NCBI RefSeq assembly: GCF_030814435.1
Contig: NZ_JAUSUW010000006.1
Coordinates: forward strand, 186,001 to 250,000
DNA from: Peteryoungia aggregata LMG 23059
GTDB lineage: Bacteria; Pseudomonadota; Alphaproteobacteria; Rhizobiales; Rhizobiaceae
DNA: 64,000 bases
Direction: 5' to 3'
The translations under genes were made by a program, and so were the position numbers. The first letter of the stretch is position 1, and each line of letters begins with the position of its first letter. Of this stretch, positions 57,064 to 64,000 are shown piece after piece. A model generated the notes under the pieces. That model was not told where the DNA came from. It did no database searches and worked only from the letters and a program-made list of their open reading frames with translations.

Positions 57064-57331
57064 TTGCGTGCTCCTTTTGACTGGCTTTCTGGCAGAAGAC
57101 GTTCCACTCCGCAATCTTGCATAGCAGTCTCGACGACGATGCAGAGGGCTGGGCAGAGGGCTGGAAATGCCGGATTCTCCGTCAAGATTGCGGCAATCCT
57201 GTGGGAGAGCGACGAAGGGGCGCCCTTGGACCCTTTCTTTGCTTTTTGCTGTTGCGGCAAGTTGATAAACAGGTGACAGCGCCGATTCTCCCTTTGGTTC
57301 GATGATCCGTGCGCTCAGGCAAGAGGCATCA

Positions 57332-59953
57332 ATGACACGACAGCAGAACGATCGAGATGGAGAGAGCCCCCTGGTCGATCGCCGCGGTGGCGCCGGCATG
57401 GCGCTGCGCATCCTGCTGCTCGCCCTCGTCCTGATCGCGGCCTCGGCCGCCTTCATCTTTTTCCGCGACCAGCTCGACAATCAGGTCGTGCTCGGCGTTC
57501 TCGGAATTCTCGCCATGATGGGGATCTTCTTCATCGTCTCCGCGGTGATCGGGTTCGTCGAAGTGATGCCGCAGTCGCACGGCGATACGCTCGCGCGGCG
57601 GTTTCTCGCGAGCCAGCCGGAAGGTACGCTGATCACCGATGCCGAAGGCCGGATCGTCTTCGCCAATGCCGCATATGGAACGATGACCGGCGCCCGCACG
57701 GCGACGGAAGTGCAGACGCTGGAAGCTCTGCTGTCGCGTCATCGCGAGTCAAGCGAGGCGCTGTACAGGCTGACCAACGGCTTGCGCGAGGGACGGGACA
57801 GCTATGAGGAGTTTCGACTGCTGAAACCACTCGGCAGCCAGACTGCAAACGGTTCGGGTGTGCATTGGTACAGGCTGAAGGCCCGCGTGCTGCCCGGCGA
57901 AGGACGAGGCCGCGCGCTCTATGTCTGGCAGATCTCCGACATCACCGCCGAGCGTGACGACCAGGAACGGTTCTTCAAGGAATTGCAGCATGCGATCGAC
58001 TATCTCGACCATGCACCCGCCGGCTTCTTCTCTGCAGGCCGCAAGGGCGAGATTTACTACCTCAACGCGACGCTGGCGGAATGGCTCGGTCTCGACCTCA
58101 CCCAGTTCAATCCCGGATCGATGTCGATCGCCGATCTCGTTGCCGGCGAAGGCATGGCGCTGATCAATTCGGTTCAGGCGGAGCCTGGCCAGGCGCGGAC
58201 CGAGACGCTTGATCTCGACCTTCGCCGGGTGAACGGCCAAAGCCTGCCGGTTCGCCTCGTGCATCGCGTTCGTGCCGCCCGTGACGGAGCGCCCGGCGAG
58301 AGCCGTTCGATCGTGCTCGCCCGCCAACAGGGCGAGGGGGGAGATCAATCGGATTCGGTTGCCTCCATGCGCTTCACCCGGTTCTTCAACAATACGCCGA
58401 TGGCTATCGCCTCGGTGGATGGAGAAGGGCGGATCCTGCGCACCAATGCGCCGTTCATGAAGCTCTTCGCCGACATCATCTCGCGCGACGAGATCGAGCG
58501 GCGGGGGCTGATCGAGGTCGTGTTGCACGAGGCAGAGCGGGATGGCTTCCGGGAAGCGCTGGCCGCCGCAATGGACCGCCAGGTCGACATTGCCCCGATA
58601 GACAGCCGGCATCCGACCAATGATGCACGGCATTTCCGTTTCTACGTCAATGCGGTGATCGATCAGAGCGACGAGGCGCCGGAAGAGGCGGCGATCGTCT
58701 ATGCGGTGGATGTCACGGACCAGAAGGCGCTTGAAGCGCAGATGGCGCAGACGCAGAAGATGAACGCCGTCGGCACGCTGGCGGGTGGCATCGCACATGA
58801 CTTCAACAATGTGCTGACCGCCATCCTCCTGTCCTCCGACCACCTTCTTCTGCAGGCGCGGCCTTCGGATGCGAGCTTTGCCGATCTCATGGAGATCAAG
58901 CGTAACGCCAACCGGGCCGCCGTTCTCGTGCGCCAGTTGCTCGCCTTCTCGCGCAAGCAGACAATGCGGCCGAGCGTCTTGAACCTCACCGACGTGATCG
59001 GCGATCTCAGGATGCTGGTCGATCGGCTGATTTCCGGCAGCAATGTCAAACTCAGGGTCGAATACGGCCGTGATCTCTGGCCGGTGAAGACGGACCTCTC
59101 GCAGTTCGAGCAGGTGCTGATCAATCTCTGTGTGAACGCGCGTGACGCCATGCCGGACGGTGGTTCGATCACCGTGTCGACCCGCAATGTCGATGCGGAC
59201 GAGGCCGGGGCCTTCGGCTATCGCGGCCTGCCGTCTGAAGACATGGTGCTGATCGAAGTCGCCGATACCGGGACCGGGATCGCGCCCGAGATCATGGACA
59301 AGATCTTCGAACCCTTCTTCACGACCAAGGAGGTCGGCAAGGGCACGGGTCTCGGGCTTGCCATGGTCTATGGCATCGTCAAGCAGTCGGGCGGCTACAT
59401 CTACCCCGAATCGGAAGTCGGCAAGGGAACCACGTTCCGGATCTTCCTGCCGCGCCATGTGCCCGAAGTGCAGCCGGTGGTCGAAGGTCAGGTCCTAGCG
59501 TCCGTGAACGGGGATACGATCACCGTTGCGAAGCCCAATGGGAACATAGAGGCCCAGGATGCCCCTGACCTTACGGGCAAGTCGGCCGTGGTGCTTCTCG
59601 TCGAGGACGAGGAGGCGGTGCGGCGCGGCGGCAAGCGCATGCTTGAGACGCGCGGCTATACCGTGCACGAGGCCGGGTCGGGCGTCGAGGCGCTCGATAT
59701 CATGGAAGAGCTGAACGGCGAGGTGGATATCGTTGTCTCCGACGTGGTGATGCCGGAGATGGACGGCCCCACCCTGCTCACCGAACTGCGCAAGAAATAT
59801 CCGGACCTCAAGTTCATCTTCGTTTCGGGTTATGCAGAGGACGCTTTTGCCCGGAACCTGCCGGCGGACGCCAAATTCGGCTTCCTGCCGAAACCCTTCT
59901 CGCTGAAGCAGTTGGCGGTGGCCGTGCGCGAGATGCTGGACGGCGAAGGCTGA
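57332..59953 (+). CDS. cckA: Cell-cycle hybrid histidine kinase CckA
   Basis: 873 residues. Two TM helices (about 24-44 and 52-75) and PAS-like domains lead to the DHp helix with [15 protein letters not shown] (His 489), ATPase boxes [18 protein letters not shown] and [13 protein letters not shown], and a C-terminal receiver with Asp 804 in [13 protein letters not shown] and Lys in FLPKPFS. Phosphate passes through ChpT to CtrA and CpdR in alphaproteobacteria. [10 protein letters not shown] at 57332 is the likely start; the frame extends to 57302. It is divergent from the FliO-like gene and has its own terminator. Confidence 0.96.
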   Translation: MTRQQNDRDGESPLVDRRGGAGMALRILLLALVLIAASAAFIFFRDQLDNQVVLGVLGILAMMGIFFIVSAVIGFVEVMPQSHGDTLARRFLASQPEGTLITDAEGRIVFANAAYGTMTGARTATEVQTLEALLSRHRESSEALYRLTNGLREGRDSYEEFRLLKPLGSQTANGSGVHWYRLKARVLPGEGRGRALYVWQISDITAERDDQERFFKELQHAIDYLDHAPAGFFSAGRKGEIYYLNATLAEWLGLDLTQFNPGSMSIADLVAGEGMALINSVQAEPGQARTETLDLDLRRVNGQSLPVRLVHRVRAARDGAPGESRSIVLARQQGEGGDQSDSVASMRFTRFFNNTPMAIASVDGEGRILRTNAPFMKLFADIISRDEIERRGLIEVVLHEAERDGFREALAAAMDRQVDIAPIDSRHPTNDARHFRFYVNAVIDQSDEAPEEAAIVYAVDVTDQKALEAQMAQTQKMNAVGTLAGGIAHDFNNVLTAILLSSDHLLLQARPSDASFADLMEIKRNANRAAVLVRQLLAFSRKQTMRPSVLNLTDVIGDLRMLVDRLISGSNVKLRVEYGRDLWPVKTDLSQFEQVLINLCVNARDAMPDGGSITVSTRNVDADEAGAFGYRGLPSEDMVLIEVADTGTGIAPEIMDKIFEPFFTTKEVGKGTGLGLAMVYGIVKQSGGYIYPESEVGKGTTFRIFLPRHVPEVQPVVEGQVLASVNGDTITVAKPNGNIEAQDAPDLTGKSAVVLLVEDEEAVRRGGKRMLETRGYTVHEAGSGVEALDIMEELNGEVDIVVSDVVMPEMDGPTLLTELRKKYPDLKFIFVSGYAEDAFARNLPADAKFGFLPKPFSLKQLAVAVREMLDGEG

Positions 59954-59980
59954 CGTCGTTTTCCAGTCTCCCAGAATGCA

Positions 59981-60018
59981 AGAACCCGCCGGATCGCTCC
60001 GGCGGGTTCTTTTCTTTC
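59981..60018. terminator. Terminator of cckA, shared with psuG
   Basis: agaacccgccgga (59981-59993), loop tcgc, tccggcgggttct (59998-60010), then tttctttcg. Perfect 13-bp stem between converging genes. Confidence 0.9.
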
Positions 60019-60034
60019 GACGAGCCTCCCGGCG

Positions 60035-60961
60035 TCAACCGTTCATGGCGACGGCGATCTCGGCGGCCAGACGGGCGTTGTTCTCGACCAAAGCGATATT
60101 GGTCTTCAGCGACCGACCGCCGGTCAAGTGGAAGATGTTGTCGAGCAGGTAGGGCGTGACGGCCTTGCCGGCGATTTCGTCGCGTTCGGCATTGGCCAGC
60201 GCGCGGCTGATGTAGATTTCCATCTCCTCGCGTGGGATCTCGTCGGCTTCCGGGACCGGGTTGGCGATCAGCATGCCGCCGTCAATGCCGAGCTGGTCGC
60301 GCATCTTCTGGAAGTTGGCGATCGCTGCCGGGCTTGGCAGGTTCAGCACGCTCTTGAGGCCAGAGCTGCGCGACCAGAAGGCCGGGAAGTCCTCGCTGTC
60401 ATAGGTGACGACGGGCACACCACGGGTTTCCAGCACTTCCAGCGTCTTTGGAATGTCGAGGATCGCCTTGGGGCCGGCCGAGACGACGATGACTGCCGTG
60501 CGGGCGAGCTCCTCGAGATCGGCAGAGATGTCGAAGCTCTCCTCGGCGCCGCGATGCACGCCGCCGATGCCGCCGGTCGCAAAGACATGGATACCGGCCC
60601 GGTAGGCGGCGATCATCGTGGCGGCGACGGTTGTCGCGCCATTGCGGCGTTCGGCGATGGCGAAGGCGAGATCGGCGCGCGAGAGCTTCATGACGTGCTC
60701 CATCTGCGCCAGTGCCTCGAGCTCGGCGGGTTCAAGGCCGATATGCAGCACGCCCTTGATGACGGCGATGGTTGCGGGGACCGCGCCCTGCTGGCGGACG
60801 ATGTCCTCGACACTGCGGGCCATCTGCAGATTGCCCGGGTAGGGCATGCCATGGGTGATGATGGTGGATTCAAGCGCCACGATCGGCGCGCCGCGCTGCT
60901 TGGCGGCGCTCACTTCGCTCGAATAGCTGATGGGCAACAGGGGTGAGATGGAACGGGTCAT
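60035..60961 (-). CDS. psuG: Pseudouridine-5'-phosphate glycosidase
   Basis: 308 residues. It cleaves or forms the C-C bond between uracil and ribose 5-phosphate. Blocks: ALESTIITHGMPYP, TIAVIKGVLHIGLE, LAFAIAERRNGATTVAATM, FATGGIGGVHRG, VSAGPKAILD, TYDSEDFPAFWSRSSG. Length is normal. ATG 60961 fits the family start; frames upstream are shadow. It follows psuK by 31 bp, so pseudouridine phosphate made by PsuK is split here. Confidence 0.95.
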   Translation of the reverse strand: MTRSISPLLPISYSSEVSAAKQRGAPIVALESTIITHGMPYPGNLQMARSVEDIVRQQGAVPATIAVIKGVLHIGLEPAELEALAQMEHVMKLSRADLAFAIAERRNGATTVAATMIAAYRAGIHVFATGGIGGVHRGAEESFDISADLEELARTAVIVVSAGPKAILDIPKTLEVLETRGVPVVTYDSEDFPAFWSRSSGLKSVLNLPSPAAIANFQKMRDQLGIDGGMLIANPVPEADEIPREEMEIYISRALANAERDEIAGKAVTPYLLDNIFHLTGGRSLKTNIALVENNARLAAEIAVAMNG

Positions 60962-60992
60962 GGGGGGATCTTCCGCTTTGAAATTCAGGTTC

Positions 60993-61937
60993 TCATGACA
61001 GGAAACGGGCCGGCGGGACAAGTGCCAACTGTCGCTTGAGCCTTTCTTCCGAGAGATTCTCGTCGGTGGCATGGGGCGAGGCGAGGGTGATGGCTGCACT
61101 GGCCGTGCCATGACGCAGCGCTTCGGCCAGCGAGGCGCCGGAAAGGCGGGCGTCCAGGAAACCGCTCGCGAAGGCATCGCCGGCGCCGGTCACGTCGGCG
61201 ATCTTGTCGAGTGGCACAGGCTCGATGACTGCAACACCGTCCACATCAAAGGCTATGGTCGGGCCGCTGCCGCTCGTTACACTTGCGCCCCTCAGCCCCT
61301 TTGCCCGCAAAAGTCCGGGCCAACCTGTGGGATCAGATGGACGGCTGCCGGCAATCGCTTCGGCTTCGGCACTGTTCATGAAGAGATGGGTGAGATGGGG
61401 CAGGGCGCGCTCGAACTTCACCACCTTGGCCGGGGAGATGGCGATCGCTGAGATGTCGCGTCCGCTCGCATGGCAGTTTGATGCCAGTGTCGCCAGCGTT
61501 TCGGCGGGCAGGTTGGCATCAGTCAGCACATGTTTCGCCTCGGCAAGACTGTCGCGCATGGAGCGCGTTCTGAGCCGCCTTGCTGTGAAGGCGTCATAAA
61601 GCGCCATGTCGGCCAGCGCGATGACCAGGTTGCCGTCGCGCTCGAGGATCGCCGTGTAGCTCGGCGTGGCTCGGTCGAGGAACATTACCGGGTGATCGTC
61701 AAGGCCTGCACGCTCAGCGGCCTCGGCCACAGTGTGGCCTGCCGCGTCGCCGCCGCGCGGTGCGATCAGGCGGATCTGCCGCCCAAGGCGGGACAGATTG
61801 CAGGCGGCGTTGAAGACACCACCGCCCGCCTCCTCGAACCATTGCCCGGGATTGCTGGCTCCCGGTTTGGTATCGGTAAAAATGCGGCCGCGGCGGTCGA
61901 TATGGGCGCCACCGATCGCCAGGATTTCTACTGTCAT
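60993..61937 (-). CDS. psuK: PfkB-family carbohydrate kinase, probable pseudouridine kinase
   Basis: 314-residue ribokinase-fold kinase. IGGAHIDRRGR, GGGVFNAACNLSRLG (substrate/first GG loop) and DVTGAGDAFASGFLDARLSG (ATP anion hole with catalytic Asp) are present. Next to psuG the pseudouridine kinase role is most likely, as in the psuK-psuG pair. ATG 61937 begins the fold. The 242-bp gap shared with recA holds a candidate operator. Confidence 0.9.
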   Translation of the reverse strand: MTVEILAIGGAHIDRRGRIFTDTKPGASNPGQWFEEAGGGVFNAACNLSRLGRQIRLIAPRGGDAAGHTVAEAAERAGLDDHPVMFLDRATPSYTAILERDGNLVIALADMALYDAFTARRLRTRSMRDSLAEAKHVLTDANLPAETLATLASNCHASGRDISAIAISPAKVVKFERALPHLTHLFMNSAEAEAIAGSRPSDPTGWPGLLRAKGLRGASVTSGSGPTIAFDVDGVAVIEPVPLDKIADVTGAGDAFASGFLDARLSGASLAEALRHGTASAAITLASPHATDENLSEERLKRQLALVPPARFLS

Positions 61938-62037
61938 GCATCGGCTCCCAGGCTCTGCGAATGTCGAATCGAAACTGCCTTCAACTCCGTCGGACGTACC
62001 GCCAACCGTCCTCGCTCCGCCAGCGATTGACGTGGTA

Positions 62038-62052
62038 GAACATGTTTCGAAC
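62038..62052 (+). promoter_or_regulatory. Candidate LexA (SOS) site, distal to recA
   Basis: GAAC-atgtttc-GAAC, an exact match to the alphaproteobacterial LexA box GTTC-N7-GTTC read on the other strand, 128 bp upstream of recA and 101 bp from the psuK start. Confidence 0.5.
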
Positions 62053-62062
62053 ACTCCTGTGA

Positions 62063-62085
62063 AAACGATTTTGAATCAATCGTTT
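62063..62085. promoter_or_regulatory. Inverted repeat aaacgatt-N7-aatcgttt in the psuK/recA gap
   Basis: Perfect 8-bp arms 7 bases apart. About 126 bp upstream of psuK and 95 bp from recA. Could bind a regulator of the psu genes; no regulator gene is in this window. Confidence 0.4.
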
Positions 62086-62105
62086 GATATGCTCTTGCAA
62101 AAATA

Positions 62106-62120
62106 GAACAAAAAGAGTAC
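62106..62120 (+). promoter_or_regulatory. Candidate LexA site, proximal to recA
   Basis: GAAC-aaaaaga-GTAC, one base off GAAC-N7-GAAC, 60 bp upstream of recA and close to the expected promoter position. Confidence 0.6.
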
Positions 62121-62179
62121 AAGCTGTCCATCGGCGGCTTCATTGCCTATGCGGCCTCAATAACCTAAAGGTGGATCGA

Positions 62180-63268
62180 ATGGCACAGAATTCTTTGCGG
62201 CTTGTAGAGGACAAATCGGTGGATAAAAGCAAGGCATTGGAAGCGGCGCTCTCGCAGATCGAACGGTCGTTCGGCAAGGGCTCGATCATGAAGCTCGGCG
62301 CGAACGAGAGCGTGGTCGAAGTCGAGACGGTCTCGACGGGGTCGCTCAGCCTCGATATCGCGCTCGGGATCGGCGGTCTGCCGAAGGGGCGCATCATTGA
62401 AATTTACGGCCCGGAAAGCTCGGGCAAGACGACGCTGGCGCTGCAGACCATTGCCGAAGCCCAGAAGAAGGGCGGCATCTGCGCTTTCGTCGATGCTGAA
62501 CACGCGCTTGATCCGGTCTATGCCCGCAAGCTCGGCGTCGATCTGCAGAACCTGCTGATTTCGCAGCCGGATACCGGGGAGCAGGCGCTCGAAATCACTG
62601 ACACGCTGGTGCGCTCCGGCGCCATTGACGTGCTCGTTGTCGACTCCGTCGCGGCGCTGACACCGCGCGCCGAAATCGAAGGCGAAATGGGCGACAGCCT
62701 TCCTGGCATGCAGGCTCGCCTGATGAGTCAGGCGCTGCGCAAGCTCACCGCCTCGATCTCCAAGTCGAAGACGATGGTCATTTTCATCAACCAGATCCGC
62801 ATGAAGATTGGCGTCATGTTCGGTTCGCCGGAAACGACGACGGGTGGTAACGCTTTGAAGTTCTACGCTTCCGTGCGCCTGGACATCCGCCGTATCGGTG
62901 CGGTCAAGGATCGCGAAGAGGTCGTCGGTAACCAGACCCGCGTGAAGGTGGTCAAGAACAAGATGGCGCCTCCCTTCAAGCAGGTCGAATTCGACATCAT
63001 GTATGGCGAGGGTGTTTCGAAGACCGGCGAACTGGTCGATCTCGGCGTCAAGGCCGGAATTGTCGAGAAGTCGGGCGCCTGGTTCTCCTACAACAGCCAG
63101 CGCCTCGGCCAGGGACGTGAAAACGCCAAGCTCTTCCTGCGCGACAATCCTGCGGTTGCCCAGGAGATCGAGATGGCGCTGCGTCAAAATGCCGGCCTGA
63201 TCGCGGAGAAATTCCTGCAGAACGGCGGCCCTGACGCCAATGATGCGGATGGTGCCGACGACGCGTAA
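62180..63268 (+). CDS. recA: Recombinase RecA
   Basis: 362-residue ATP-dependent strand-exchange protein. Walker A is [13 protein letters not shown] motif and L1 region [21 protein letters not shown]2 [20 protein letters not shown], and a C-terminal acidic tail. The N-terminus [20 protein letters not shown] is family-like. The open frame to 62084 is upstream noise. Two SOS-type sites precede it. alaS follows 152 bp downstream, as is normal in rhizobia. Confidence 0.98.
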   Translation: MAQNSLRLVEDKSVDKSKALEAALSQIERSFGKGSIMKLGANESVVEVETVSTGSLSLDIALGIGGLPKGRIIEIYGPESSGKTTLALQTIAEAQKKGGICAFVDAEHALDPVYARKLGVDLQNLLISQPDTGEQALEITDTLVRSGAIDVLVVDSVAALTPRAEIEGEMGDSLPGMQARLMSQALRKLTASISKSKTMVIFINQIRMKIGVMFGSPETTTGGNALKFYASVRLDIRRIGAVKDREEVVGNQTRVKVVKNKMAPPFKQVEFDIMYGEGVSKTGELVDLGVKAGIVEKSGAWFSYNSQRLGQGRENAKLFLRDNPAVAQEIEMALRQNAGLIAEKFLQNGGPDANDADGADDA

Positions 63269-63270
63269 GT

Positions 63271-63330
63271 TTCTCGCAAGTCTTGCGAAAGTTTGGCGGC
63301 CGCGTTTCTTTCGAGACGCGGTCGTTTTCG
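63271..63330 (+). terminator. Two dyads after recA
   Basis: tcgcaag-t-cttgcga (63274-63288) right after the recA stop, then ccgcgt...acgcgg (63301-63321) followed by gttttcgtt. The second is the likelier terminator; the first is a near-perfect dyad of unknown use. Confidence 0.45.
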
Positions 63331-63420
63331 TTGCGGCTGCTGGACAGGGATGATGCCGGGCGATAAAAGCCATTGATTTTGCAAATTGGCCGGCTTCCCG
63401 GCCTGAATGAAGGGCGTGAC

Positions 63421-64000
63421 ATGAGCGGTGTAAACGACATCCGGTCGACTTTTCTCGATTACTTCAAGACGAACGGTCACGAGGTCGTTTCCTCCAGCCC
63501 GCTGGTGCCGCGCAATGACCCGACGCTGATGTTCACCAATGCCGGCATGGTGCAGTTCAAGAATGTCTTCACCGGTCTCGAACAGCGCCCGTATTCGACG
63601 GCTGCGACCGCGCAGAAATGCGTGCGCGCCGGTGGCAAGCACAACGACCTCGACAATGTCGGTTATACCGCGCGTCACCACACCTTCTTCGAAATGCTCG
63701 GCAACTTCTCGTTTGGCGACTATTTCAAGGAACGTGCGATCGAGCTTGCCTGGAACCTGATTACCAAGGAATTCGGGATCGACCGCAACCGCCTGCTGGT
63801 CACCGTCTATCACACGGACGACGAGGCCCACGCCCTGTGGAAGAAGATCGCCGGGCTCTCGGACGACAAGATCATCCGCATCCCGACCAGCGACAATTTC
63901 TGGGCGATGGGGGACACCGGGCCCTGCGGTCCCTGCTCGGAAATCTTCTACGATCACGGCGACCATATCTGGGGTGGCCCTCCGGGCTCGCCGGAAGAGG
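63421..64000 (+). CDS. alaS: Alanyl-tRNA synthetase (5' part)
   Basis: The first 193 residues of a class IIc enzyme that charges tRNA-Ala; the gene continues beyond the window. [60 protein letters not shown], and [22 protein letters not shown] are the catalytic-domain blocks (motifs 1 and 2 with the adenylate site). ATG 63421 follows AAGGGCGTGAC. recA lies immediately upstream. Confidence 0.97.
   Translation, partial: MSGVNDIRSTFLDYFKTNGHEVVSSSPLVPRNDPTLMFTNAGMVQFKNVFTGLEQRPYSTAATAQKCVRAGGKHNDLDNVGYTARHHTFFEMLGNFSFGDYFKERAIELAWNLITKEFGIDRNRLLVTVYHTDDEAHALWKKIAGLSDDKIIRIPTSDNFWAMGDTGPCGPCSEIFYDHGDHIWGGPPGSPEE

Noticed and set aside
57749..59458. 569-residue open frame on the minus strand inside cckA
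   Set aside because: Antisense shadow of a conserved kinase; the composition (His, Arg and Asp rich) is typical of a shadow.

Overview
The window looks like chromosomal DNA of a Rhizobiaceae-type alphaproteobacterium (Rhizobium/Agrobacterium/Ensifer relatives). Reasons: GC-rich coding DNA, the recA-alaS order, a class II DAHP synthase, a CckA hybrid kinase, a DksA with a degenerate zinc finger, a cobalamin riboswitch in front of bluB, a class I next to a class II fumarase, and a 1916-residue apolipoprotein-like coiled-coil protein that resembles the growth-pole-ring protein (GPR/RgsE) of Agrobacterium and Sinorhizobium. Coding density is high. I see no insertion sequence, prophage, CRISPR array, tRNA or rRNA.

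Layout. 1-7.3 kb: the end of an OmpA-type gene; a left-pointing EamA exporter - Bcr/CflA exporter - mobA - mobB run; a chemoreceptor; moaA. 7.5-11.2 kb: DUF971, a MarR regulator divergent from an alpha/beta hydrolase with a dyad between them, an FMN-binding protein, a GGDEF protein. 11.3-24.8 kb: central metabolism and envelope (class I fumarase, fumC, L,D-transpeptidase, gph, rpiA, DUF2059, gor, a possible 42-residue membrane peptide, a hydrolase, DAHP synthase, a GFA protein, an unrecognised winged-helix protein). 25-31.7 kb: an LtaS-type phosphoglycerol transferase divergent from nadE, with 11-bp-phased GTGTCA repeats like a Pho box between them; a TolB-like protein; a B12 riboswitch and bluB; a DUF2865 protein.

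31.8-41 kb: a LuxR/LuxI quorum-sensing pair, maeB, an LpxH-like phosphatase and a complete Mla-type lipid transport operon (permease with STAS, ATPase, MCE protein, lipoprotein). 41-48.1 kb: the GPR-like giant gene, an Hpt-fold protein whose phosphoacceptor His is Asn, and a [2Fe-2S] ferredoxin. 48.4-64 kb: DUF922, folP-folB-folK, a secreted protein, ycjF-ycjX-sixA, dksA, a FliO-like membrane protein, cckA, psuK-psuG, recA with SOS-type sites, and the start of alaS.

Most of this is conserved housekeeping. The best candidates for new biology are the luxR leader palindrome covering its own ribosome-binding site together with a divergent LuxR sensory half, the histidine-less Hpt protein beside the GPR-like gene, the Pho-box-like array between the LtaS-type enzyme and nadE, the 42-residue membrane peptide, and the FliO-like protein beside cckA. 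All calls come from reading motifs and context; no database search was possible.
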